From assembly GCF_041051975.1 (NCBI RefSeq), contig NZ_CP163435.1:4712001-4776000 (forward strand): a DNA stretch of 64,000 nt, written 5' to 3'. This DNA is from Streptomyces sp. R21 (GTDB taxonomy: Bacteria > Actinomycetota > Actinomycetes > Streptomycetales > Streptomycetaceae). This document shows, in pieces, positions 26,092 through 34,304 of the stretch (its first letter is position 1; each line of letters begins with the position of its first letter). Both the position numbers and the translations under genes were made by a program. Below the pieces are notes generated by a model. It had not been told where the DNA came from. It searched no databases and worked only from the letters and a program-made list of their open reading frames with translations.

Positions 26092-27234
26092 TCACTGCGC
26101 CGCACCCTCTGGCTCATCAGCCGCGGACGGGTGGACGTACCTTCCCTCGTTGAACGGAGTGAACCACGCCTTGAACGCCATCGGCGCGACACCAAGAGCC
26201 GCTCCGACGGCGCTCTCGTCGATGCCGTCCATGGAGTCGTCATAGAGCCACTCGTGGTCCATGTCCTCGTAGACGTTGTCGGCGAACGAGTCGAGCGCGG
26301 CCGAGACACCGTCGTCGAGCAGCCCGAAAGTCTCCAGGCTCACGTTCGTCTCGTTCAACAACAGCTTCAGCGCGAGCTCCTCGGCGACGCAGCTCAGCTG
26401 CTGGAAGCTGCCATCCGTGAAGCGGGTGGTCATGGCGATCACCGTCACAAGGAAGCGGCGGGCGAAACGGGCGTCGTACTGGAGGGCGTACCGCTCGGGA
26501 AGATCCTCGAAGTGCCACAGGGGACCGTCGCACTCCGCAGCGGTGGTGTCCTCCTCCGTCAGAGTCTGCACGTCTTGGAACAGCTCGTCCACCAGGATGT
26601 CCGTCGCGTACACCAAGGCACCGGCAGCGAGTTTGGCGTCCTCCGGCGAGACAGCGAACTCGGTGTCGCCGTCTTCCTCCTCGTCGTCTTCGTCGTCCAG
26701 GACGCCGAACATCACGGGCGAGAAGGAACGTAGTTCATCTGCCAGTGCCAGCATCTGACCGCGTACCGCCTCAGCTTTCGCCTCGGCGTCGTAGCCCTCG
26801 CTGTCGTCCTCGGCCGTGGGGCGCTCGGTATGCCGAGCCTTACGGTCTGCCACATCATCGGGCGGGGCATCGGGACCGTCGGCGGCGGCGAGACTCTCCT
26901 GGGCGAGCTCCGGGTGCAGTTCGACCTCACATCGCTCGATCTGCCAGTCAGCCAACAGCTCGGACCGTTCCAGCAGTTCACTCACGACCGAGCGCACGGC
27001 CTCCTCGGCGAACTCCAGAGCCGGAGCATCCACGAAAACTTTCAGAAGCGCTCCACCCGGGTAGACGGCCACGATGCTGTCGAGGAGATCGACTTCCATG
27101 CCGTCGGGTCCCTCGATAGCCCCGACCGAGTCGAATCCGTCCTCGATGAGCGCCACGGCGCCAGTGCGCTGAAGTGGATCCATCTCCGGAGTGCCCTCCG
27201 GGATGTGGGCGTCCACAGTCACTACGTATGTCAC
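26092..27234 (-). CDS. Acidic hypothetical protein
   Basis: A 380-residue strongly acidic protein that I do not recognise. Residues 1-95 look like a compact alpha/beta domain (VTYVVTVDAHIPEG start). Residues 95-175 are Asp/Glu-rich and probably disordered, with a DDEDDEEEDGDTE run, and the C-terminal 200 residues are predicted helical. It converges on the restriction-modification gene with an 84-base gap. The GTG at 27234 was chosen because AGGATC lies upstream; an in-frame ATG at 27285 is the alternative. Acidic proteins next to restriction genes can be DNA mimics, but nothing here proves that. Confidence 0.65.
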   Translation of the reverse strand: MTYVVTVDAHIPEGTPEMDPLQRTGAVALIEDGFDSVGAIEGPDGMEVDLLDSIVAVYPGGALLKVFVDAPALEFAEEAVRSVVSELLERSELLADWQIERCEVELHPELAQESLAAADGPDAPPDDVADRKARHTERPTAEDDSEGYDAEAKAEAVRGQMLALADELRSFSPVMFGVLDDEDDEEEDGDTEFAVSPEDAKLAAGALVYATDILVDELFQDVQTLTEEDTTAAECDGPLWHFEDLPERYALQYDARFARRFLVTVIAMTTRFTDGSFQQLSCVAEELALKLLLNETNVSLETFGLLDDGVSAALDSFADNVYEDMDHEWLYDDSMDGIDESAVGAALGVAPMAFKAWFTPFNEGRYVHPSAADEPEGAAQ

Positions 27235-27726
27235 GGGTCTGATCCTGGCAGGGATATGCCGCACGACGGGGAGGAATTCGCTCAATCACGAGTACTACGC
27301 ATTGAGGCAGGCAGTCGGCCCGACTGATGTCGGCAACGAAGCCGACGTACAGGCCGTACTCCGACTTCGCCTCCCGCGACGATCGAAAACACAGATCACC
27401 GCTTACACCGTCCGCTACAAACGAACGGCCCGCGCCTACCGGTGGCGCTATGACGCCGACGCCGAACACGCCCCGCTACCTCGAACGCCACACTCAACAC
27501 CCGCGCCGCCCCGACGCCTTCGACCGATCCGTATGACTCTCACCCACCGTCACAGGCAACCGGCAAAGAACCTGTGACGCGCTGCGCCAGCCCCTCCGGC
27601 TCAGGCGGTCCCAGAAGCTGAGCGTGTCGTCGTTGCCGTCAATGTCGCCATAGTGCGTACACCACACACTAAGTGACGCTATGTTGCACACGCGCAAGCA
27701 CCATCAGCGACGAAAGGTCCACTGCC
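27235..27726. other. Intergenic region with candidate operator
   Basis: About 490 bases without a gene. The left part holds the promoter for the acidic protein. A GC drop near 27640-27700 marks the promoter for the two-gene operon that follows, with a palindrome at 27651-27671. Confidence 0.5.
27651..27671. promoter_or_regulatory. Imperfect palindrome TAGTGCGT/ACACACTA
   Basis: Eight-base arms (one mismatch) separated by five bases lie 55 bases before the 71-residue gene. The next gene encodes an XRE-type DNA-binding protein, so this is a candidate autoregulatory operator. Confidence 0.4.
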
Positions 27727-27942
27727 ATGTCTCGCCTCAACCTCGACCACCTGGCCCTCGCTGCCGCCCGGATCCACGCCGCCGACGAAGTCCGTCGTGA
27801 CCCGGCCGTTGTCAAGGCAGTCAAGCGGTTCGCGGAGGACAGCGCCCAGGCTCTCCGCTCCGGTGGTGCGCTAGCACGTGAGACTCAGTCCTCCTGGCGT
27901 CGCCACAGCCCGCTGGCCAAAGGGACCGGAACCGATGAATGA
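27727..27942 (+). CDS. Small hypothetical protein, first gene of XRE operon
   Basis: A 71-residue helical, charged protein (starts MSRLNLDHLALAAARIHAAD) with no family I know. The ATG at 27727 is preceded by GAAAGG and was preferred over the longer frame. Its last eight bases overlap the start of the XRE/membrane gene, so both are made together. Size, position and coupling resemble a toxin-antitoxin or effector-inhibitor arrangement. That is inference only. Confidence 0.65.
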   Translation: MSRLNLDHLALAAARIHAADEVRRDPAVVKAVKRFAEDSAQALRSGGALARETQSSWRRHSPLAKGTGTDE

Positions 27943-29158
27943 TTTCAGCGCAGAGGCGATGGGTCTCGTGATCCGCGAGCACCGCCAGGCCCAGAAGACC
28001 TCTATGACCCAGGAAGAGTTGGCTGAGCGGGCCGATTACGGGAAGGGTGGCGCGGTCTCGATCTCCCGGATCGAGCGTGGGCTCGTAAGCCCCGGGGAGC
28101 ACCGTCTGGCCGCCATCGCCCTCGCGTTCCAACTGACACCCGAGCAACTCAAGCAGGAGGCGGAGGACCGAACCAGGTCTCTCGCTCGGCAGCGGGGCCA
28201 GCGGCCGGTGAAGTTGCGCGACCAAGTCGCAGAGACGAAAAGACGTCACGCCGAGATCAACGAGAAGGCGGCCCAGCGGTCGAAGATCACCCAAGAACAC
28301 GGGGAAGCCTTCAACCATGTCCATGATGTTGCCCGTGACGAGTTTTTCCTGAGGTTTGTGGAGCTGGCCGAGAGCATCAGCGGGGCGCCCGAGCCAGAGA
28401 GGCCGAGTGAGGAGGAGATCGAGCGCACGGGCGAGATCCCTACCGCGATACGTATCGAGGCCATGTCCGTCGGGATCGCCAACGCGATCCGCGGTGCCGC
28501 CGCTGGAGGTGCGGCCGGGGTAGCAGCCGGCGGCGCCGCGGCCTACGGTGCGTTCACCGCCGCCGCGTTGTTCGGGACCGCCTCCACTGGAGCAGCTATT
28601 TCGACGCTGTCCGGGGTTGCCGCGACCAACGCGACTCTGGCCCTCCTGGGAGGAGGCACGCTGGCTGCAGGCGGTGCGGGCATGGCTGGTGGAACTCTCC
28701 TGCTCACAGGCATGGTCGCCGCCCCGGCAGCAGCGCTGGCGGCCGCCGGCTTCTACGTCTTGAGGCAGCGCCGGAACAAGAAGGAGGAGGAGCGTCTCCG
28801 AACTGAGGTCGAGGCTGCGGAGGCCGCTCTGGATCAGTCACAGCAAGGCTTCGACGCGATGATCGACGTACTGGATCGTGCCCCGGCCATCATGGAGTAC
28901 GTCAGCGTCCACGGCACCCACGCCCTTGAGAAATGGAGGGTAAGTCTGCCGCCGGAGCCCCGGGACTGGGAATCGCTCGGGCATGAGGGGCAGGAACGGT
29001 ACAAGGAGTTCCTGACCGTGGCTGGATGCCTCCTCGCCGTGAGCAGCATCAACGTCAGCGCTCTCCTCACGGCAAAGCCCGACGCTTTGCCCGAGATGGA
29101 CAAGGCCATCGACGAGACGCTGCGGTACGCGGACAAAACCATCAAGTCGCTCGTCTGA
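27935..29158 (+). CDS. XRE-type DNA-binding protein with glycine-zipper membrane segment
   Basis: A 407-residue protein. Residues 5-75 form an XRE helix-turn-helix (MTQEELAERADYGKGGAVSISRIERG). Residues 75-125 are a charged helix, probably a coiled coil. Residues about 178-270 are Gly/Ala-rich hydrophobic with repeated GxxxG spacing (GGAAGVAAGGAAAYGAF and more), like membrane-inserting glycine-zipper proteins. RQRRNKKEEE then marks a cytoplasmic boundary, followed by a helical C-terminus. A DNA-binding domain tethered to a pore-like segment is unusual. It could be a membrane-bound regulator or a self-repressed membrane-damaging effector. It is coupled to the upstream 71-residue gene. Confidence 0.72.
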   Translation: MNDFSAEAMGLVIREHRQAQKTSMTQEELAERADYGKGGAVSISRIERGLVSPGEHRLAAIALAFQLTPEQLKQEAEDRTRSLARQRGQRPVKLRDQVAETKRRHAEINEKAAQRSKITQEHGEAFNHVHDVARDEFFLRFVELAESISGAPEPERPSEEEIERTGEIPTAIRIEAMSVGIANAIRGAAAGGAAGVAAGGAAAYGAFTAAALFGTASTGAAISTLSGVAATNATLALLGGGTLAAGGAGMAGGTLLLTGMVAAPAAALAAAGFYVLRQRRNKKEEERLRTEVEAAEAALDQSQQGFDAMIDVLDRAPAIMEYVSVHGTHALEKWRVSLPPEPRDWESLGHEGQERYKEFLTVAGCLLAVSSINVSALLTAKPDALPEMDKAIDETLRYADKTIKSLV

Positions 29159-29520
29159 GTCCCGAAGTCATTGCCACGCGCAGACCAGGCGCTACAGCGC
29201 GCCGCAAGTCCCTTTCCAGCTGGCGGTGACGGTGGGTGAGGGGCATGCGGCCTGGTCGAACCATTGGGGCTCCTCCGCGTCTTGGCCACCGCCGCCCTCA
29301 TCCACCTCGCCGACTACACCAGGTGACTTAATCACACGATCCCGACCAGCAGATAACCTGCGACACGCTGCACTAACCCCTGGATAGAAGCCGCTGCCCC
29401 GGTCCTGGGGACACCGTCCCTGACCAGGGCTGCTACCTCTGCAGCGGGAATCCGGGTTCCTTCGATGACCGGCTCACCGCCACGCAGCATTCGAGGTAAC
29501 CGGATGCCGTCCCCCGACCA
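29159..29520. other. Gap between XRE operon and integrase gene
   Basis: About 360 bases without a gene. The attachment site of the integrative element is expected here, because in pSAM2-like elements it lies next to the 3' end of the integrase gene. I found no direct repeat of this stretch elsewhere in the window. Confidence 0.4.
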
Positions 29521-31038
29521 TCAGGCCATCGTCGTGGCGCGAGCGTGCAGCAGCCGATCGAGTACGGCGACCGGTGAGCCCGGATGCAGGCCCCGTCGGG
29601 CATCGAGCGCTGCCTCCCACTGCTCAGTCAGGCCGAACTTGAGACGCTCGCGCATGCCGGGGGTCACGTGGGCGTAGCGGGCCGAGACCGAGCCGTCGAT
29701 GTGGCCCATACGCTCGTCCATCAGCACCTTCTCGGTGCCGAGATCCTCCATGTGCGTGCGGTGGGAGTGGCGCAGGCCGTGCGGGGTGAGCCCTCTGGCA
29801 ACCGGCAGCCAGCAGGCGTCGGCCCGGCCTTGGGCGTTGCGGCCGCGGACCGGGACACCGGGCCACGGCTCGCCGAGCAGCGGGACCGGGCGGGCCTCCT
29901 GAGGTGCCTTCTTCGGGTACCAGCCGGAGGTGGCCGGCGCGAACAGCCAGGTGGCGAAGCCGTTGCGGCGCCAGTGGGCGGCGTTCTCCGTCGGAACGCC
30001 TCCTCGGACGAACTTCAGCTCGGCTATGGCACGTTGAACACGGACGCTGGTGTCCTCCCGTACCCGCTCGGGGTGGTTGAGGACATTGGACACGGTGCCG
30101 CTGGAGACCTCCGCACGGCGAGCGACGTCCACGAGCTTGGCGCCCGCGTGCCCACCGGTGCGAGCGGTGCCCTGGCCACGGAACACGTACCTCTTGCCGT
30201 GGCAGGCGCACGGCGCCGGCTTCGTACGGGCGATGTGGTCGGCGACCAGGGCCGACAGCCAGTCCGTCGCGTCGATGGTGCGGTAGCTGTCGTCCTTGGG
30301 CGGGCAGCGGATCAGCTCGCCCGAGTCCAGTTCGTACAGCTGATGCTCCACCCGTACGGCGTCCGGTCGCGCGAACTCTGTTTCCAGGCCGACGATTTCG
30401 CCCCACCGCATGCCCGTGTATCCCTTGAGGACCACGGCGACGAACTCGTCGTCGCGCCCAGACAGCAGGGCCGCGCGTTCGGCGATGAGCAGCAGGCCGA
30501 GCGGATCGGTGATCACCTTCTCGGGTCCCCGCTCACGGGAACGGCCGGCGCGCTTACCGCGTCCGCGTCGTTTGGTGGCCGGGTTGGCGGCGATTAGGCC
30601 CTCGTCCACGGCGTCGGCCAGGATGAGGTGGAGCGTCGAGCGCCAGGTCTTGACGCTGGATGCGGCGTAGACGGACTTCTCCCGCTTCTCCCAGGTGTCC
30701 ACGTCTGTGCGGAGGATGCCAGCGAGGGCCTTGTCCTGGAACTCGGGGAGCAGGTGCTCCTCGATGTGGCGCCGGTAGTTCTGCATGGTGGATGCGGCCA
30801 GGTCCTGGGCGTCGTACCAGCGGCTGGCGTACTCGCCAAAGGTCTCCTGTCCGGCGGCAGGGTCGCGCCAGGTGCCGCGCCGAACCCTGGCCTCTTCCTC
30901 GTCTGCGGCCTGCTTCGCCTCGCGCTTCGTGGCGAACTTGACCACCACACCCGTCGGGTCGGCGACGGTGCCGTACTTGCCTTCGCTGACCTTGTACCTG
31001 CCGCGCCAGTAACTGCCGCGTTTCTCGGCGAATCCCAT
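29521..31038 (-). CDS. Tyrosine integrase with embedded LacI-type helix-turn-helix
   Basis: A 505-residue site-specific recombinase. An arm-binding N-terminus (1-60) is followed by a SAM-like core-binding domain (60-160). The catalytic domain has Arg211 (GYTGMRWGE), His420-X-X-Arg423 (HGLRHSH), His446 (MGHID) and the nucleophile Tyr455 (SARYAHV). Between the first Arg and the HxxR motif, residues about 300-350 read KLVDVARRAEVSSGTVSNVL, a textbook LacI-family helix-turn-helix. A CACHGKRY segment before it may bind metal. The integrase gene is followed at its 5' side by the excisionase-like gene 39 bases away. Confidence 0.9.
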   Translation of the reverse strand: MGFAEKRGSYWRGRYKVSEGKYGTVADPTGVVVKFATKREAKQAADEEEARVRRGTWRDPAAGQETFGEYASRWYDAQDLAASTMQNYRRHIEEHLLPEFQDKALAGILRTDVDTWEKREKSVYAASSVKTWRSTLHLILADAVDEGLIAANPATKRRGRGKRAGRSRERGPEKVITDPLGLLLIAERAALLSGRDDEFVAVVLKGYTGMRWGEIVGLETEFARPDAVRVEHQLYELDSGELIRCPPKDDSYRTIDATDWLSALVADHIARTKPAPCACHGKRYVFRGQGTARTGGHAGAKLVDVARRAEVSSGTVSNVLNHPERVREDTSVRVQRAIAELKFVRGGVPTENAAHWRRNGFATWLFAPATSGWYPKKAPQEARPVPLLGEPWPGVPVRGRNAQGRADACWLPVARGLTPHGLRHSHRTHMEDLGTEKVLMDERMGHIDGSVSARYAHVTPGMRERLKFGLTEQWEAALDARRGLHPGSPVAVLDRLLHARATTMA

Positions 31039-31077
31039 GCCTCGTGCTCCCTCCTTCCTGTGGTCTGCTGTGTCGTG

Positions 31078-31470
31078 CTAGGCCGCAGTGCCGTACTGGG
31101 ACCTGCGGGGCGGTCGGGCCTGGAGACGTTGCGCGGAGGGCATCGGGGGCTGGGGCAGTCGCCCCGTACGCGATGACGTAGTTGTCGGCGCAGGCTGAGG
31201 TGTCCGGGGATGGGTGCGCTGCGCGGACCGCGTGGCCGGCTCTTCGTGGATGCGGATGATCTCGGCGAGGTGTCCGGCGGTGAAGCGGTATGCGCGACCG
31301 ACCCGCGTGTGCGGTATCAGGCGCCTGCGCGCCCGGTCCTTGACCCACCAGACAGAGCAGCCGAGCGTCTCGGCGATCTCCTCTGGGCGGTAGAGGCGGG
31401 GCAAGGCTGCTTTGCCCTCGGTGCGGGGAAGCGGGGGTGTGAGAGCAGGGGGTGTTGCGGTGCGGTGCAA
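31078..31470 (-). CDS. Excisionase-like helix-turn-helix protein
   Basis: A 130-residue protein with a MerR/excisionase-type winged helix: RLYRPEEIAETLGCSVWWVKD and then RRLIPHTRVGRAYRF at about residues 28-65. It has a long Pro/Arg/Thr-rich tail. Such proteins steer the integrase towards excision. No ATG or GTG exists in the right place. The TTG at 31470 is preceded by AGGAG ten bases upstream and gives a normal family N-terminus. It sits directly upstream of the integrase gene, as in other actinobacterial elements. Confidence 0.75.
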   Translation of the reverse strand: MHRTATPPALTPPLPRTEGKAALPRLYRPEEIAETLGCSVWWVKDRARRRLIPHTRVGRAYRFTAGHLAEIIRIHEEPATRSAQRTHPRTPQPAPTTTSSRTGRLPQPPMPSAQRLQARPPRRSQYGTAA

Positions 31471-31508
31471 GAGGGGTGGGCTCCTAACTCTGTGGTGGGC
31501 GTACTCGG

Positions 31509-31775
31509 TCAGCGGCGCTGAACGAAACTCGTCACGGGGCCCTCGGCCTCCTGCAGCAGCACGAGGGGCGAGACAAGGAGGGCCTGGGCGAGGGCGACGA
31601 GGTCGTCGATGTCGCAGCGGCGTTGGGCGCGTTCGATGCGGGACAGCATCGTGTTGGTCATCGGACGGCCGAGGGCGCTGACGCGGGCGGCGAGCTCGCG
31701 CTGAGCGAGGCCGCGTTCGGGGCGGAGGATTTCGATAGTGCGGGCGGTCCGTATTCTGGCCGGTCCGATTTTCAG
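31509..31775 (-). CDS. Small XRE-family regulator without canonical start
   Basis: The frame encodes an 88-residue XRE helix-turn-helix protein (RGLAQRELAARVSALGRPMTNTMLSRIERAQRR). In-frame upstream there is a TGA, and between it and the helix-turn-helix no ATG, GTG or TTG exists. The only candidate is CTG at 31775, giving (M)KIGPARIRTARTIEIL, a typical start for such regulators. A three-codon frame, ATGACAGCATGA, ends at that TGA just upstream and might couple translation. Either the start is CTG or the gene has lost its ATG. Confidence 0.6.
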   Translation of the reverse strand: MKIGPARIRTARTIEILRPERGLAQRELAARVSALGRPMTNTMLSRIERAQRRCDIDDLVALAQALLVSPLVLLQEAEGPVTSFVQRR

Positions 31776-31812
31776 GGATCATGCTGTCATGGCTCCATTT
31801 GTAGCTTCCATT

Positions 31813-31833
31813 CGCCGGTTTGGTTAACCGGCG
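31813..31833. promoter_or_regulatory. Perfect inverted repeat CGCCGGTT/AACCGGCG
   Basis: Eight-base arms with a 5-base spacer lie 38 bases upstream of the XRE regulator start, in the 450-base divergent control region of the element (31776-32232). It is a candidate operator for that regulator. Confidence 0.5.
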
Positions 31834-32063
31834 ATCGTCGGCTATGTTGCGCCCGGCGAACGGCTGGGGCTTACCTCTGGGCTGGGTTCCGAGTGCCCGG
31901 TCGGCCATGCCTTCGCCAGCTCGAAGGCATGCTCTGACGTGGGGTGTTGTGCTGTAGCTAGCGCTCGCAGCGGAGTCAACGGGTTCTCGACGTGATGCTT
32001 CTGGCTTCATCTAACGGTGCACTATTTCGGCAACGGCCGATTCGGGTTTATGGTTTTGGTGAT

Positions 32064-32127
32064 GCCGCGCAGCATCCGTTCGCCGTCGGCTGTCTGATTT
32101 CCCGACGGAATGCTGGACTTGCGCGGC
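32064..32127. repeat. Extended imperfect hairpin in element control region
   Basis: GCCGCGC-AGCAT-CCGT...CCGTCGG (32064-32089) can pair with CCGACGG...ATGCTGG-CTTGCGCGGC (32102-32127), giving a long interrupted stem. It lies about 105 bases before the first plus-strand element gene and may be a leader structure, a small RNA or part of a replication origin. Confidence 0.5.
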
Positions 32128-32232
32128 ATGGATGTGGCTGTCTTGGCTGTACGACGCCACCACCCCTCCCCCGTGCATCGCCCGACAAGGGCTCACTGCA
32201 CCTCCACGCCCTGACCTAGGAGCCACCGCCCG

Positions 32233-32742
32233 ATGAGCTACGACGCCCGAGAATGGGTGTGGGACCACAGCCACAGCAAGGGCACCGCCCGCATGGTCCT
32301 CGCCCTGATCGCCGACCGGTGCCGCGACCGGCACTGCGTCGCGTACGCGTCCGTGCCCACCCTCATGAAACGCGCCAACGCCTCCCGCACCGCCGTGCGC
32401 GACGCCCTGGCGAAACTGATCGCCGACGGTGAACTGGGGCAGTTCCCCGACCGCAAGGGACCACGCGGAGAGACCTACTACTGCCTCCCGATCGCCGCCC
32501 TGTTCCTTGCCGAACAGGCCAGGGAGGGGGATCAGAATCCGCCCCTCCCCGGGGATCAGATTTTGACCCCCGGGGGGCCAGAATCCGACCCTGCTAACCC
32601 TTTTGAAGAGGGGCCGGATTTCGGCCCCGGGGAACGGAATCCGGCCCTCAGGGGGTACGGATTCCGACCCGAGGGGGGTGCAGATTCCGACCCGAGGGGG
32701 GTGCAGATTCCGACCCCCAGAACAGAAGAGAACCGAAGGTGA
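32233..32742 (+). CDS. Winged-helix protein of element (replication/regulation type)
   Basis: A 169-residue protein beginning MSYDAREWVWDHSHSKGTARMVL, with an HTH_36-like winged helix (SVPTLMKRANASRTAVRDALAKL) at residues 35-75. Such domains occur in replication initiators and regulators of actinobacterial elements. The C-terminal 70 residues are Pro/Gly/Asp-rich with repeats of the type PxxDQIxxPGG, probably disordered. No catalytic replication domain is present, so it is more likely an accessory protein. The last four bases (GTGA) overlap the next gene. Confidence 0.72.
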   Translation: MSYDAREWVWDHSHSKGTARMVLALIADRCRDRHCVAYASVPTLMKRANASRTAVRDALAKLIADGELGQFPDRKGPRGETYYCLPIAALFLAEQAREGDQNPPLPGDQILTPGGPESDPANPFEEGPDFGPGERNPALRGYGFRPEGGADSDPRGVQIPTPRTEENRR

Positions 32743-33098
32743 ACGGTAAGAGCAGCAGCTCTGCCCCACTCATCTCCGCCATCGAGTGGCAGATCGACGA
32801 GAACGCCCGTGCCTGGCTGCAGCAGCACGGCCACCTCGACCGACTCGGCGAGAACGCCCTGCACACCGCCGACGAGAAGTGGCGCACCTACCGGAGCTCG
32901 TGGGCGCCCCGCACCGCCGACGCGTGGGCCGCCGACTGGCGCGCGTGGATCACCCGGGAACACACCCCCGCCCCTGTCCGCCCGAACCTCTACGCCCTGC
33001 CCGGCGGTACCCCCGCCCCGACCACCGGCATGACGCGATCCGAGGCGCACATGGCCGCCCTGCTCGCCGCCCTCGACGAGCCGACTGGAACGGAGTAA
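32739..33098 (+). CDS. Element hypothetical protein (119 aa)
   Basis: A GTG-started gene overlapping the winged-helix gene by four bases. The central part, WRTYRSSWAPRTADAWAADWRAW, is a tryptophan-rich helical segment seen in many actinobacterial element proteins with no known role. I cannot assign a function. Confidence 0.65.
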   Translation: MNGKSSSSAPLISAIEWQIDENARAWLQQHGHLDRLGENALHTADEKWRTYRSSWAPRTADAWAADWRAWITREHTPAPVRPNLYALPGGTPAPTTGMTRSEAHMAALLAALDEPTGTE

Positions 33099-33105
33099 CC
33101 CGCCT

Positions 33106-33795
33106 TTGGACCGACGCGAAGTCGCCGCCGTCCTCGCCTACATCGGGCACCTCGACCCTCGCACCATCCGCACCGGCACTGGCGACGCCCGTGACCAGAT
33201 CGCCCAGTGGCAGGAACTGCTCGCTGACGTGCCCTTCGCCACCGACCACGGCTGGGACGTCCGCCAGGCGATACGGACCCACATCCTCGACTCCCCGTAC
33301 CCGATCCTGCCCGTGGACGTCGCCCGCAGATGGCGTGCCCACCGACGCGACCGCCTCGACCGGCACACCGACCCCACCCCGGCCGCCGACCCCGACGATC
33401 CGACTGCCTGGCGTGACGAGCTGCTCCGGTCCCGGAACGCGGTCGCCACCGGCATTGCCGCCCCTTCGACACACCACCAGATCACCAGCGGTGGCCAGCC
33501 CCGCGACGTCGAGGAGCGGCTGCGCGAGATCGGGTCGTGCATCCCGCCGGCCGTACGCACCGAGCTGGCCCGCTACCGCCCGACCCGCGCCGCGCGCGAG
33601 GCAGCCGTAGCCGAGGGTGTCGCCGATACGCTCGGTGTCCGCTGCGACTGGTGCCACGCGCCTGTGGGCTCCCCGTGCCGTCAGCGGAGGGCGAGCCCTG
33701 ACGGAGCTGCCCGGGGCAATGTCGTACGTGCGACTCCCCACCCGTCGCGCGTCGACCTCGCCGCTGCCCGGATGGACCGACACCGAGTTGCGTGA
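33106..33795 (+). CDS. Element protein with C-terminal zinc-finger motif
   Basis: A 229-residue protein that starts with TTG at 33106 (GGAG about 12 bases upstream), seven bases after the previous gene. The N-terminal 150 residues are helical and unassigned. The C-terminus has the CDWCHAPVGSPC pattern followed by HPSRVDLAAA, a small zinc finger common in actinophage and integrative-element proteins (C-X2-C...C with a downstream His). It probably contacts nucleic acid. Confidence 0.7.
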   Translation: MDRREVAAVLAYIGHLDPRTIRTGTGDARDQIAQWQELLADVPFATDHGWDVRQAIRTHILDSPYPILPVDVARRWRAHRRDRLDRHTDPTPAADPDDPTAWRDELLRSRNAVATGIAAPSTHHQITSGGQPRDVEERLREIGSCIPPAVRTELARYRPTRAAREAAVAEGVADTLGVRCDWCHAPVGSPCRQRRASPDGAARGNVVRATPHPSRVDLAAARMDRHRVA

Positions 33796-33844
33796 CACAG
33801 CTCGGCGTCACTCCTCGCGGCAGCTGCGTGGGGCTACGACCGTC

Positions 33845-34162
33845 GGTCCCGAACCGGTCGTACAACGGTCCCGATGAGCAATTCGGGGACCGCGTCCCGG
33901 GGACCGTGCCGACGATTCCCGGGGACCGGTCCCCTTTGAAACCGCAGCTCAGAGGGCCTTTCATGCCGGTCCCCAGAACGGCCCCAGCAACGGGGACCGT
34001 CCCCACAGCAGCCAGTTCGGTCCCCTTGGGGACAGGACCATGCAGTGAAAGGGGGCCGGTCCCCGTGACGGCGTGTCAGGGGGACCGTCCCCGATGAGCC
34101 TCGTGTCCCGGTCCCCAAGCGTCTGGGGACCGTGCACCGCAGCGCTTTGGGGACCGGTCCCT
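33845..34162. repeat. Dense GGGGACC/GGTCCCC repeat field, candidate oriT or iterons
   Basis: About fifteen copies of GGGGACC(G) or its complement in 320 bases, many paired head to head: a perfect 14-bp palindrome GGGGACCGGTCCCC at 33921-33934, GGGGACCGTCCCC at 33992-34004 and 34080-34092, and others near 34019, 34051, 34110, 34125 and 34149. No credible gene covers the field. It lies directly upstream of the mobC-like and relaxase genes, where a transfer origin is expected. Confidence 0.75.
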
Positions 34163-34304
34163 CTTGCTCTCCTCGCAACGACAGCCCCGCCCTGACTGCG
34201 ACTACCGCAACTCCCACGACCGTCGAATCGCCCCGGCCGCTGGCCTCATCTGCCATCGCTCGGCGCCTCATCTCCCTACCGACCACGCCCCCGGAGAGCC
34301 ACAC

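Noticed and set aside
33792..34097. Plus-strand frame across the GGGGACC repeat field
   Set aside because: The frame is open only because the repeats lack stops. It has no ribosome binding site and no codon bias apart from the repeat.
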